A DNA stretch of 23,502 nucleotides from Phycisphaerae bacterium (GCA_021604825.1 BQJS01000060.1:1-23502), one strand, 5' to 3'. Shown: positions 1 through 7,377, counted from the stretch's first letter. Notes: a model not told the origin generated them from the sequence alone. Numbers and translations are program-made.

Positions 1-632
1 CCAGCTTCTACAATCCGACCACTGCGAACAATCGCCACGCGGTCGCACAATTGTTCGACTTCACTCAACGTATGGCTCGAAAACAAGACGGTCCGCCCGT
101 CAGCCGTCACCGCACGGAGTTCTTCGTATAAGGCCTGCTGCATCAATGGATCGAGACCAGAAGTGGGTTCGTCCAGAATGAGCAACTCCGGTTTGTGCAT
201 GAGCGCTTGAATGATCGCCAACTTCTGCCGCATGCCCTTGGAGTACCCGCGGATCTTTCGCTCGGCGCTGAGTTCGAATCGGCCACAAAGGCGCGTCGCT
301 TCCGCCCATCCACCGCCACCGCGCGCTCGATCGATAAACTTCAAGAACGCGAGTCCCGTCATGCCGTCGTAAAGACGGGCGTCGCCTGACAAATATGCGA
401 TGCGTCGACGTATGTTGGTGGACTCTTTCCAAACGTCCAATCCAAAAACCGTCGCAGTCCCACCGCTCGCCCGCAACAATCCAATCAAGATTCGAAGCGT
501 TGTCGATTTTCCCGCACCGTTCGGCCCGAGAAATCCAAAGCGCGAGCCGGCTGGCACGGTTAGCGAAACATCTCGCAGTGCGACAACGTCGCCATAGGTC
601 TTGGCAAGATTGTGAATCTCAACAACGTTCAT
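1..632 (-). CDS. ABC transporter ATP-binding protein, 3' end outside window
   Basis: This is the nucleotide-binding subunit of an ABC transporter, probably an ABC-2-type exporter, which hydrolyses ATP at the inner membrane face. The frame is open to the window edge, so only about 210 N-terminal residues are present. The translation shows Walker A (GPNGAGKST, residues 36-44), an ABC signature (YSKGMRQK), Walker B (LLILDEPT) with the following D-loop SGLD, and an H-loop (SSH). The end of the segment reads DRVAIVRSGRI, typical just after the H-loop. The start at 632 gives the family-like opening MNVVEIHNL; an in-frame ATG at 641 adds three residues, and neither has a clear Shine-Dalgarno. It lies about 25 bases downstream of truA on the same strand and could be cotranscribed with it. 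The substrate is unknown; a permease is expected beyond the left edge. Confidence 0.93.
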   Translation of the reverse strand, partial: MNVVEIHNLAKTYGDVVALRDVSLTVPAGSRFGFLGPNGAGKSTTLRILIGLLRASGGTATVFGLDVWKESTNIRRRIAYLSGDARLYDGMTGLAFLKFIDRARGGGGWAEATRLCGRFELSAERKIRGYSKGMRQKLAIIQALMHKPELLILDEPTSGLDPLMQQALYEELRAVTADGRTVLFSSHTLSEVEQLCDRVAIVRSGRIVEA

Positions 633-656
633 GCTCGGCATTCTAATCGAAGTTGG

Positions 657-1454
657 TTAACTCAGCGAAGTGATGGACGTTGGCTGCAACAAGTGTGACG
701 GATATTGCACCCATTGCAGACTCAAACCTTCCGCTGGCATGGTTGGGCCGGCGTTGTCGCGGTTTTTGCTTTCGAGGATTTCGGGCAGCTTTTCGATGGG
801 CCAGAAACCGCGCCCGATTTCGATGAGGGTCCCAGCCATGTTGCGCACCTGGTGATAGAGAAATCCTTTGCCGACGACATCGATTCGGATTTCGTCAAGA
901 TGTCGATGCACGTCGCAGCGCAGCACCGTGCGAACCATGGTCGCGCGTTCGCAACCTGCCCCGGCCATCGCGCTGAAGTCCATCGTACCGATGAAATAAA
1001 ACGCCGCAGCGTGCATCCGTTCAACGTCGAGTTCGTTCCAGCAATGGTAGGTATAGCGCTGACTCAAGCGATCGACCGATCGCCGCGAATGATTGTGAAT
1101 CCGATAGCGATAGCACTTACACGTGGCAGATAAGATCGAGTCAAAGTCTGGATGCACTTCGCTGACATCGAGCAAACTAATGTCTTTGGGCAGCCGGCCA
1201 CCAATCGCGTGTCGCAAATTCTTGGTTGGTATCGGACAACTCGAGCGGACGTTGGCCACCTGCCCGCGGGCATGCACGCCCGAATCTGTGCGACCGCTCC
1301 CACGCAGCGCCAGAGGGTGACGCAGCACGCGCTTCGCCGCCGCCTCCAACTCGCCCTGCACGGTTCGAAACTCCGGCTGACGCTGCCAACCGTGAAAATC
1401 CGTGCCGTCGTAGGCCACCACCAATTTCAGATTCCGCTCCATAAGCAGCATCAT
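657..1454 (-). CDS. truA: tRNA pseudouridine synthase A (TruA)
   Basis: TruA converts uridines 38-40 in the anticodon arm of many tRNAs to pseudouridine. From the start at 1454 the protein is 265 residues, normal for the family. Recognisable blocks are KLVVAYDGTDFHGWQRQ near the N-terminus, GSGRTDSGVHARGQV carrying the catalytic Asp57, YRYRIHN, GTMDFSAMAG, and GKGFLYHQVRNMAGTLIEIGRG near the C-terminus. The open frame runs further upstream to 1532, but that extension crosses a terminator hairpin and has no family resemblance. ATGs at 1454, 1451 and 1442 are all possible; the last starts MERNLKLVV and is the shortest credible form. It is separated from the upstream sigma factor gene by two hairpins, so it probably has its own promoter. 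The partial ABC ATPase gene follows closely. Confidence 0.95.
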   Translation of the reverse strand: MMLLMERNLKLVVAYDGTDFHGWQRQPEFRTVQGELEAAAKRVLRHPLALRGSGRTDSGVHARGQVANVRSSCPIPTKNLRHAIGGRLPKDISLLDVSEVHPDFDSILSATCKCYRYRIHNHSRRSVDRLSQRYTYHCWNELDVERMHAAAFYFIGTMDFSAMAGAGCERATMVRTVLRCDVHRHLDEIRIDVVGKGFLYHQVRNMAGTLIEIGRGFWPIEKLPEILESKNRDNAGPTMPAEGLSLQWVQYPSHLLQPTSITSLS

Positions 1455-1505
1455 AAGCCTAACACCACGGCGAGGCGAACCGGCAAGCCCACCAATAGCC
1501 AGCGC

Positions 1506-1533
1506 AAAAAAATGGCCACAAGTCGTGGCCATT
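1506..1533 (-). terminator. intrinsic terminator after the FliA/WhiG-type sigma gene
   Basis: Positions 1511-1519 (AATGGCCAC) and 1525-1533 (GTGGCCATT) form a perfect 9-bp stem with a 5-base loop. On the minus strand the hairpin is followed by seven T (1506-1512 read as A on plus). Its orientation and position fit termination of the minus-strand sigma factor gene that ends at 1604, before truA. Confidence 0.8.
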
Positions 1534-1564
1534 CAGGAGGAGCTATTGGGTTCTAGCGATGTGC

Positions 1565-1592
1565 CACTGCTCTGTGAGCAGTGCGTTTTTTT
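1565..1592 (+). terminator. plus-oriented terminator-like hairpin, opposed to its neighbour
   Basis: CACTGCTC (1565-1572) pairs perfectly with GAGCAGTG (1576-1583) around a TGT loop, and seven T follow at 1586-1592. This is a textbook intrinsic terminator reading on the plus strand, yet no plus-strand gene is visible upstream for more than 1.5 kb. It lies directly downstream of the sigma gene stop on the opposite strand. It may stop antisense transcription coming from truA or the ABC gene region. Confidence 0.65.
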
Positions 1593-1603
1593 CACTTGCG
1601 CGA

Positions 1604-2392
1604 CTAAGCCGCCAATTCCTCAGCCAACGAGGAACCAAACCGCTGACGCAAGCGCTGGAGGATATCTTTGTGAATCTGGCTGACGCGCGACTCGGAAAGA
1701 TTCAAAACGGTACCGATCTCAGCCATCGTCAATTCTTCGTAATAATAGAGCACGAGAATCAAACGCTCCTCGCGGGCAAGTCCCTTGCTGATGTGTTCGG
1801 TAAGAAGTTGACGGGAGGTACTCAACGCTGGATCAACGCTATGTGTATCGCGGACATCCCATGAACGCGACGGTCCACGGGTGCGGGCGCCGTCTTCTGA
1901 TTCCATGGCGCTGAAGTGAACTTCCTTGCCCAACTGCGAAAGACGCGACAAATCTTCGTAACGCTGCACATCAACACCCATGCGACCGGCGACTTCGTTG
2001 GCCGTTGGTGGACGGCAGTTTTCGGTGTCCAACATTTCCTTGGCTTTGAGACGACGTTTCTCGAAAGTACGCACCGTACGACTCTGCGGGTCGAGGCTTC
2101 GAAGCCAGTCCATCACCGCACCGGAAATACGTTGCTGACAGAACGTTTCAAACTTGGCTTTGTGGCGGGGGTCGTAAGCCTCGACGGCTTCGATCAATCC
2201 GTCGAACGCGGCACTGCAAATTTCATCGTAAGTAATCTGTGCCGGCAGGCGTCGCGACAGTCGAGCCGCATGGGCGTGAACCAGATGGGAGTAGTTGACG
2301 ACCAGATGATTTCGGTCAGCCACCTTGCGGGTCTTGAGAAAACGCTTCCAAACCTTATCGACCGGTGAGGCTGTCTGTTGCTTACGCGCCAT
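1604..2392 (-). CDS. FliA/WhiG-type sigma-70 family RNA polymerase sigma factor
   Basis: This is an alternative sigma factor that directs RNA polymerase to a specific promoter class. The 262-residue protein has the group 3 layout. Region 2 (about residues 25-110) contains NYSHLVHAHAARL, ITYDEICSAAFDGLIEAVEAYD and the DWLRSLD segment seen in FliA/WhiG proteins. Region 3 is RTFEKRRLKAKEML through NEVAGRMGVD. Region 4 is ERLILVLYYYEELTMAEIG followed by the helix-turn-helix NLSESRVSQIHKDIL. The start at 2392 is chosen because AAGGAG lies 8 bases upstream; the in-frame TTG six bases earlier would collide with that site. No flagellar, chemotaxis or anti-sigma gene is adjacent, so its regulon cannot be read from context. 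A strong terminator follows it. Confidence 0.92.
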   Translation of the reverse strand: MARKQQTASPVDKVWKRFLKTRKVADRNHLVVNYSHLVHAHAARLSRRLPAQITYDEICSAAFDGLIEAVEAYDPRHKAKFETFCQQRISGAVMDWLRSLDPQSRTVRTFEKRRLKAKEMLDTENCRPPTANEVAGRMGVDVQRYEDLSRLSQLGKEVHFSAMESEDGARTRGPSRSWDVRDTHSVDPALSTSRQLLTEHISKGLAREERLILVLYYYEELTMAEIGTVLNLSESRVSQIHKDILQRLRQRFGSSLAEELAA

Positions 2393-2916
2393 CTGCAATG
2401 CTCCTTGTCGAAGTTCTTAGACTTGCGGGTTCTTTTTTTGGTTGTGCTTCCGTTTTCACCCTGCCGAAGTGAATGGTTTGTGACTTCTTTCCACGCCTCT
2501 TGGCAGGACCTTCCTCTAGTCGGTTTAGGCAATCTAATTAGACTAGTTAAAATGGGAAGAATCCCATCTATTCACATCGGTTAAATTGCGCAAAGAATCG
2601 ACCGCGCAGGGTTGATAAGCAGCTCATCCCCCCGATTTCAACACTGCCACGAGCGCGCGGATTTTCCTCAAGATTTTTTTGAGAGCGGTCGCTAAGGGCA
2701 AAAATTGACGCCTTTGCGCAAGAATTGCGCGGAATTGAACGGGGTGTGGCTGAGCGTTATCGAGTCGAAGGGGCGGTAAATCGGGTCAGCCGCGATTATT
2801 CAAGGTGTATTCCTTCAGGATGATATGACAGGGGCTGCCTGCGACTTGCTGTGAAATGGAAGTTTGGGTGCCCAAAATTCACCCTCAATGCCGCCCCGGC
2901 TTGAGACCCGCCCAGG
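2393..2916. other. gene-free intergenic stretch between dockerin gene and sigma gene
   Basis: No credible coding frame is seen on either strand. The stretch holds the Shine-Dalgarno of the sigma gene and an AT-rich block around 2530-2585 that may contain its promoter, although no -35/-10 pair is convincing. The palindrome TTGCGCAA occurs twice (2586-2593 and 2714-2721), each followed by AAGAAT or GAAT. A small dyad, TTTGGG-TG-CCCAAA, lies near 2863-2876, about 40 bases beyond the dockerin gene stop, but no T-run follows it. The region therefore probably carries the sigma gene's leader and control sites. Confidence 0.4.
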
Positions 2917-3948
2917 CTACTGCGGGCCGACCAACCGGTCGTGGAATTTCAGGTAATCGGTTTCGGTCAGATCCGTATCACGATTCACGTCGGCAAACTT
3001 GCAGAATTCCTCGAATCCCGGTTGCCCGAATTCGGTCATGCAAATCTGGAATTGGCCATAGTCGGCGAGATCGACATCACCATCGATATCCAGATCGCCT
3101 GGCCAAGGCATCGCCCCGGTGATTTGTTCGACCAGCATGTTCGTATCCTGGCCATCGATGACACTGTCGTCGTTGAGATCCAGCAGCTCGCACCCGTTGG
3201 TCGAAAGCATTTCACCGTCTTCGGGTACACAAATCTGCATTTCGTAATAGTCACGCAAGTCAATATCGCAGTCACCATCCGCGTCAGCCGACCGAGCGAC
3301 GGGATTGGAAACCACTTCGATGGTCGCGACTTCCGCCGCAATCGACCCAGTTACTTGCGGTCCTTGCAGGATTTCGCCTGTGATACCCAACGACCACAAT
3401 CGTTGGGGAATCTGAATCGCGAAGTCAAAACCAACCAAGCCAACGTTCAGCCCGGTGACAGTATATGTCCCTAATCGTGTTGGCGCGCCGATACCTGCCG
3501 TAGTCGGCGTTAGAAAGGTAAAATACGCTCGGTCGAAATCACCCGTGTCCGGCAAGTTGTCCAATCCGGAGTCCAACGCCTGCCATCCGGTGAATTCCGG
3601 ATCGGGGTTGAAGTCTTCGTTGAAGGTGATGACATCAGTCGTGTCTGCGTTCAAGAAAAACGCAAAACTGGTCATCATGGCGTTGGCGGGTGGGTCCGTC
3701 ACCTCGACCCAAACCTCGAGTTCCAAAGCATCACCCACATTCACCACCGAATCCGACTCCGATGCCCCCAGTCGCAGTTCGAAATGGGCAGCCGGATCAG
3801 CCGAGGCCACTGCGGTAAGACCGATCAGTATAAAGGCGAGCACCGACATAAACATCCGACCGGATCGCCGAGCGTCTGAACGTTCTGATCCGGCCTTGTT
3901 TATGCTGAAATGTGTTGACAAACCGTAAGCGCGGTTGTGCTTGAGCAT
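2917..3948 (-). CDS. secreted protein with cohesin-like domain and dockerin-type repeats
   Basis: This is a predicted exported protein of 343 residues with no recognised enzymatic domain. The N-terminal ~35 residues are basic and precede a hydrophobic stretch (MSVLAFILIGLTAVASA) that looks like a signal sequence with A-x-A before DPAAHF. The middle (about residues 50-210) is beta-rich: GDALELEVWVEVTDPPANAM and YTVTGLNVGLVGFDFAIQI resemble cohesin-type surface domains; this is inference. The C-terminal ~120 residues carry calcium-binding dockerin-like repeats such as DADGDCDIDLRDYYEMQIC, LDLNDDSVIDGQD, DLDIDGDVDLADYGQFQIC and DVNRDTDLTETDYLKF. Such tails are very common in exported proteins of Phycisphaerae-like planctomycetes. 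The start at 3948 has AAGGA six bases upstream; the open frame extends to 4200 without family features. It stands alone as a single-gene unit behind a good promoter. Confidence 0.8.
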   Translation of the reverse strand: MLKHNRAYGLSTHFSINKAGSERSDARRSGRMFMSVLAFILIGLTAVASADPAAHFELRLGASESDSVVNVGDALELEVWVEVTDPPANAMMTSFAFFLNADTTDVITFNEDFNPDPEFTGWQALDSGLDNLPDTGDFDRAYFTFLTPTTAGIGAPTRLGTYTVTGLNVGLVGFDFAIQIPQRLWSLGITGEILQGPQVTGSIAAEVATIEVVSNPVARSADADGDCDIDLRDYYEMQICVPEDGEMLSTNGCELLDLNDDSVIDGQDTNMLVEQITGAMPWPGDLDIDGDVDLADYGQFQICMTEFGQPGFEEFCKFADVNRDTDLTETDYLKFHDRLVGPQ

Positions 3949-4092
3949 GTTGCGTCCTTCCCCGTCCATCCGCCCAGGGACAGCATGCGCGTGTGATGGC
4001 GCGTGGGCGGCGATCAACGTCGAGTTCGACCAAACTGCTTGACTCTGCCCGAATCGGTCGAAATTCGCCTCCTCCTCAGGTGCGAACCCTTT

Positions 4093-4121
4093 ATTATGAT
4101 TACTCGGACCACGCGTTTCAA
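4093..4121 (-). promoter_or_regulatory. probable sigma-70 promoter for the dockerin-type gene
   Basis: On the minus strand TTGAAA (4121-4116) and CATAAT (4098-4093) are separated by exactly 17 bases. Each hexamer matches the sigma-70 consensus at five of six positions. The expected transcription start near 4086 would give a leader of about 140 bases before the ATG at 3948. Confidence 0.55.
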
Positions 4122-4257
4122 GTGTGCTGTCAAACGGCCCTTGATCCACCGAGCCGAACTTTCGGGGTAGGCTTACGACGCTAAGTCGCCTGCAGATCAT
4201 TGCTTATCAATCTGACGGAATGGACCTGGAAGGAACCCCCGGACCACCTGCGTCGTA

Positions 4258-4285
4258 TTGACAGAGTCTGGACGGTTATTAGAGT
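4258..4285 (+). promoter_or_regulatory. probable promoter for the tRNA-Ile / microprotein / tRNA-Ala unit
   Basis: A perfect -35 hexamer, TTGACA (4258-4263), is followed after 16 bases by TAGAGT (4280-4285). This lies about 100 bases before the tRNA-Ile gene on the same strand. The rest of the 3949-4388 gap has no credible gene. It does contain the palindrome CGTTGGCCAACG (4322-4333) inside the predicted tRNA leader. Confidence 0.5.
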
Positions 4286-4388
4286 ATCGCTTCTCGCGAG
4301 CCGATGGTGAGCATGCACGATCGTTGGCCAACGCGAGCCGCCTTTGACCGGTTTTCCATTGACTATCAAGGTCGAATCGCCGGAAGTC

Positions 4389-4461
4389 GGGCTCATAGCT
4401 CAGTTGGCAGAGCGCGTCGCTGATAACGACGAGGTCCCAGGTTCAAGTCCTGGTGGGCCCA
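4389..4461 (+). tRNA. tRNA-Ile (anticodon GAT)
   Basis: A complete 73-base cloverleaf is visible. The acceptor stem GGGCTCA pairs with TGGGCCC, with one G-T pair, and the discriminator is A. The D arm is GCTC-AGTTGGCA-GAGC. The anticodon stem CGTCG/CGACG encloses CTGATAA with GAT at its centre. The T arm is CCAGG-TTCAAGT-CCTGG. CCA is not encoded. It is the first of two tRNAs on this strand. Confidence 0.97.
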
Positions 4462-4483
4462 TTTTGCTTGAAGGATCGACGGC

Positions 4484-4558
4484 ATGCAGTGGGATTGGAT
4501 CGCGATTATCGCATTTGGGGCATTGGCACTCTACGTCGCCACCAAGGGCGGTGGCTGA
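4484..4558 (+). CDS. putative 24-residue single-span membrane microprotein between two tRNAs
   Basis: A short frame from ATG 4484 to TGA 4558 encodes 24 residues: MQWDWIAIIAFGALALYVAT, then KGGG. It is one hydrophobic span with aromatic residues (W3, W5) at the N-terminal edge and a lysine-glycine tail, as in small inner-membrane peptides. AAGGA at 4471-4475 lies 8 bases before the ATG, a well-placed Shine-Dalgarno. The frame starts 22 bases after tRNA-Ile and ends 79 bases before tRNA-Ala, so it would be translated from a tRNA precursor transcript. I recognise no family. The frame is too short for statistics, so the call rests on the ribosome-binding site, hydropathy and position. Confidence 0.5.
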   Translation: MQWDWIAIIAFGALALYVATKGGG

Positions 4559-4573
4559 GGGCCTAAGAAATCA

Positions 4574-4592
4574 GATTGAGCGTGTCTCAATC
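4574..4592 (+). other. hairpin between the microprotein frame and tRNA-Ala
   Basis: GATTGAG (4574-4580) and CTCAATC (4586-4592) form a perfect 7-bp stem with a 5-base loop. No T-run follows, so it is more likely an RNA-processing or stability element in the tRNA precursor than a terminator. Confidence 0.35.
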
Positions 4593-4637
4593 CGAAGCCA
4601 CTGGTCGCAATCCTGATCTTCAGGCAACAGTCCCAAA

Positions 4638-4709
4638 GGGGTCGTAGCTCAATGGGAGAGCACCGCGTTTGCAACGCGGGGGTTGTCGGTTCGAGTCCGA
4701 TCGACTCCA
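4638..4709 (+). tRNA. tRNA-Ala (anticodon TGC)
   Basis: The 72-base cloverleaf has acceptor stem GGGGTCG pairing with CGACTCC (one G-T pair) and discriminator A. The anticodon stem CCGCG/CGCGG encloses TTTGCAA with TGC. The T arm is GTCGG-TTCGAGT-CCGAT. CCA is not encoded. It lies 24 bases from the convergent mgtE stop, with no obvious terminator in between. Confidence 0.97.
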
Positions 4710-4733
4710 GTCATTTCCGCCGCACGTACTTGG

Positions 4734-6161
4734 CTACAATCCAATACCACTGGCCAACTCGGTTGGCGTTGCGCCATTGCTGAGAATCGACATCGCCACC
4801 AGGAAATACGCCAGCACGCTGACGATGTCATTGGTCGTGGTGACAATCGGTCCCGACGCGATCGCAGGATCAACCCCAAACTTTCGAAACAGATAGGGCA
4901 ACGACATACCCAGCAGCGATGCGGTCATGATCGCCACGGACATTCCGACGCCCACCGCAACCGTCATCAACGCTTGGGGAACTGAGTCATCCACCAACCC
5001 CCAAGACTTCAAAAACGGCACGCCCAAAAACGTAATCAATGCGGCTGACACACCGCACACCGGCGACATGATCAATGTGATCGGCAATTCGCGTGCGAAT
5101 GCCAGTCGAACTTTCGTCGATGCCAAGTCACCGGTCGCAAGCGCCCGAATGATAATTGTCGAAATCTGAATTCCACTATTCCCGCCCATCGCTCCCATCA
5201 TCGGTACGAACATCACCAAAGCGAGGTAAACCTTCTCGGGAAAGGACTGATTGAATCCGCCGACGATCAATCCGCTGACACCTGTCCCGATCATGCACGC
5301 CAGCAACCAACGCAGCCGAATGAACGCCGCGCGAACAGACGAAGGCTCCTCCAACTCCTCCGGCGCGGTACCCGCCATCAAATAAATATCTTCCGCCGCT
5401 TCCTCTTCAGCGATATCCAACACGTCATCGTGCGTAATCTGACCGCGCAAACGTCCGTCACCATCGATGACAGGAACCGTGGTCAGGTCGTACTTGCGCA
5501 TCTTGTTGGCGACGTCTTCCTGATCGTCGTCCACGTGGACGACCACCGGATCTTCAACACTGATCGACGCAAGCGACGTGTCTTCGCGATTTGTCACCAA
5601 CTGGCGCAATTGCACCAGTCCAACCAAGCGATTTTGATCATCTACGGTATAGACATAGTGAACGTCTGCCTCCTCCGCCGCCTGTCGCACCGCCTCAACC
5701 GCTTCCTTCACCGTCGCAACCATCGGAAGGGCCACGAGTTCAGGCGTCATGATTCCGCCCGCTGACTCCTCATCAAACTCGAGCAATTCTTCCAACTGAT
5801 CGGACTGATCGTCGGGAAGCTGCTCCAGCACGTATTCGCGCTGTACGTCGGTCAGTTCCGAAAGAACGTCAGCCGCATCATCGGGCTCGAGTTCGGTGAC
5901 AACATCGGAGAGGTCTGCGTCGTCGATATCATCAACGGCCTCACTGCGCTCGGCTTCGTCCAACTCCGCAATTAGGGCAGCCGTCGCCCTGGGCGGCAGT
6001 AAGAACACCAGTTGCGAACGCTGATCGTCTTTTAGAACGGTGTAAATATCGGCGAGATCCGCCGGGTGGACTTCTTCGAGTCGAGACGCGAGACGACCGC
6101 CATCGCTTTCATCCAGCGCCGCACGCACGTCTATGAGAGTTTGTTCCAAGTCTTGGCGCAT
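4734..6161 (-). CDS. mgtE: magnesium transporter MgtE
   Basis: MgtE is a homodimeric Mg2+ channel gated by cytosolic magnesium. The 475-residue length is normal. The N-domain (about 1-130) has the superhelical repeats LEEVHPADLADI, LDEAERSEAVDDID and LEPDDAADVLSEL. Two CBS domains follow: SAGGIMTPELVALPMVATVKEAV through VYTVDDQNRLVGLVQL, and VEDPVVVHVDD through VPVIDGDGRLRGQITHDD. A connecting helix (EEEAAEDIYLMAG) leads to five membrane segments that include the conserved PMMGAMGGNSGIQISTIIIR and VTTTNDIVSVLAYF. Many acidic residues in the N and CBS domains agree with Mg2+ sensing. It is transcribed alone: 85 bases separate it from holB, with a possible promoter in that gap. The leader is too short to hold a Mg2+ riboswitch, and none is recognised. 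Confidence 0.97.
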   Translation of the reverse strand: MRQDLEQTLIDVRAALDESDGGRLASRLEEVHPADLADIYTVLKDDQRSQLVFLLPPRATAALIAELDEAERSEAVDDIDDADLSDVVTELEPDDAADVLSELTDVQREYVLEQLPDDQSDQLEELLEFDEESAGGIMTPELVALPMVATVKEAVEAVRQAAEEADVHYVYTVDDQNRLVGLVQLRQLVTNREDTSLASISVEDPVVVHVDDDQEDVANKMRKYDLTTVPVIDGDGRLRGQITHDDVLDIAEEEAAEDIYLMAGTAPEELEEPSSVRAAFIRLRWLLACMIGTGVSGLIVGGFNQSFPEKVYLALVMFVPMMGAMGGNSGIQISTIIIRALATGDLASTKVRLAFARELPITLIMSPVCGVSAALITFLGVPFLKSWGLVDDSVPQALMTVAVGVGMSVAIMTASLLGMSLPYLFRKFGVDPAIASGPIVTTTNDIVSVLAYFLVAMSILSNGATPTELASGIGL

Positions 6162-6207
6162 GGCGGATTCCGCGGTTGAGGTCGTTTAAGTCGATCGAGT
6201 TGTGCGT

Positions 6208-6235
6208 ATTATGCGTCGGGTTGCACCGAACGCAA
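6208..6235 (-). promoter_or_regulatory. possible promoter for mgtE
   Basis: On the minus strand TTGCGT (6235-6230) and CATAAT (6213-6208) lie 16 bases apart, 47 bases before the mgtE ATG. The -10 matches five of six consensus positions; the -35 is weaker. Confidence 0.4.
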
Positions 6236-6246
6236 ACAGAGCAGAA

Positions 6247-7377
6247 TCAACTGCATATGGCGTGTGACGCCAATTCAAACATCAGCCCATCGATGCACAA
6301 GGGCGCATGGGCATTTTGCATGAGTCGCGACTCTGCATCCGAAATCGAATCAATGGATTGGGCAGCCACCTCCGGATCGATCCCGTCGCGAACGACCTCA
6401 AACGGGTGCGGGCGACCGGCGGCTGCGTGAAGATGGCTGCCATACCACGTCGCCATCGATCCAAGAATATCCGCAAGGGCCACGCGCCGGGCGGCGGCAT
6501 CCGACAGATTCTTGTCGCGCTGCTTGTAGCGGTTGGCTGATTCCTTGGCCAACTCCACGATGCGCTTGGAATGCTTCGCTGCCGACATCCGATCAAGACC
6601 TGCCAGCATCTCGGAGACCTCGCCAAACAACTCCGCGAATCCGTCCTGGGCATACAACACCGCCCGTCCAAGGCTGCCCTGCGCAAGCACCGCCAGCAGG
6701 TCAGCCGTCTTTGCATCCAACCCGTCTACTAACTCGCCCAGTCTCCGGGCTACAAACTCGCTCGGTAACGACGCGAAGCCAACCATCTGACAACGCGACC
6801 GCGTCGTCGCCAGCAAGCGGTCAGCAGCCGACGCCAGCATGATCAAGAACGTGGTCTCCGGCGGCTCTTCGAGGGTCTTGAGCAATGCGTTTTGCGCTTG
6901 CGGCGTGATCTTGTCGGCTTCACGGATGATGAACACCTTGACCGGACCTACCGTGGGCCGCAATCCAACCGCATCGATCACGAAATGCCGAATGACGTCC
7001 ACGCCAAGGTCGAGCGCCTTTCGAGCCCGTACGGCTGAGTCGGGATGACTCGCCGCCAACTGGCGATAGACCAAATGCAAATCGGGATGATTCCCCGCAT
7101 CGACCAAAACGCAGCTGCGGCAAATTCCACAGGAGTCCCGCGATGGCGCGTCACCTTCGCCACCCGTCGATGATTCGCAGAGCATGAGCTTCGCCAAGCC
7201 ATGCGCGAACATCTCTTTGCCGACGCCGTCGGGTCCGTGAAATATGTACGCATGGGGAAGTCGATCAGACGAAAGGGCTTGCTGAATCAACCGTTGCGCT
7301 CGCGATTGATGCTGCACGTCGCGAAGCTGCACGATCTGGCGCGGTGATTCGGCGGATTTCGTTTTACTGGAGGGCAC
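6247..7377 (-). CDS. holB: DNA polymerase III subunit delta'
   Basis: Delta' is the stator of the clamp loader that opens the beta clamp during chromosome replication. From GTG 7377 the protein has 376 residues. It opens with VQHQSRAQRLIQQALSSDRL, then PHAYIFHGPDGVGKE, a P-loop in which the usual Ser/Thr after Lys54 is Glu, so ATP binding is probably lost, as is common in delta'. A zinc module follows (CES...DSCGICRSC), then VFIIREADKITPQAQNALLK, LEEPPETTFLIM and the TTRSRC motif typical of clamp-loader subunits. The start is uncertain: GTG 7377 overlaps the tmk stop by 14 bases and has AGGCGG just upstream, while an ATG at 7398 is an alternative. It is the last gene of lipA-tmk-holB, and tmk-holB adjacency is widespread in bacteria. 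Confidence 0.92.
   Translation of the reverse strand: MPSSKTKSAESPRQIVQLRDVQHQSRAQRLIQQALSSDRLPHAYIFHGPDGVGKEMFAHGLAKLMLCESSTGGEGDAPSRDSCGICRSCVLVDAGNHPDLHLVYRQLAASHPDSAVRARKALDLGVDVIRHFVIDAVGLRPTVGPVKVFIIREADKITPQAQNALLKTLEEPPETTFLIMLASAADRLLATTRSRCQMVGFASLPSEFVARRLGELVDGLDAKTADLLAVLAQGSLGRAVLYAQDGFAELFGEVSEMLAGLDRMSAAKHSKRIVELAKESANRYKQRDKNLSDAAARRVALADILGSMATWYGSHLHAAAGRPHPFEVVRDGIDPEVAAQSIDSISDAESRLMQNAHAPLCIDGLMFELASHAICS

Noticed and set aside
705..1133. Plus-strand frame of 142 residues across truA
   Set aside because: It is antisense to a clear truA gene, has no ribosome-binding site and no recognisable domain.
1455..1532. 26-codon N-terminal extension of TruA
   Set aside because: It begins inside the terminator hairpin at 1506-1533 and has no similarity to TruA proteins.
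4181..4396. Minus-strand frame of 71 residues before the tRNAs
   Set aside because: It overlaps the 5' end of tRNA-Ile and the predicted tRNA promoter, and its sequence looks random.
6162..6246. Mg2+ riboswitch (M-box or mgtA type) before mgtE
   Set aside because: The gap is only 85 bases and shows no long stems; a simple promoter explains it better.
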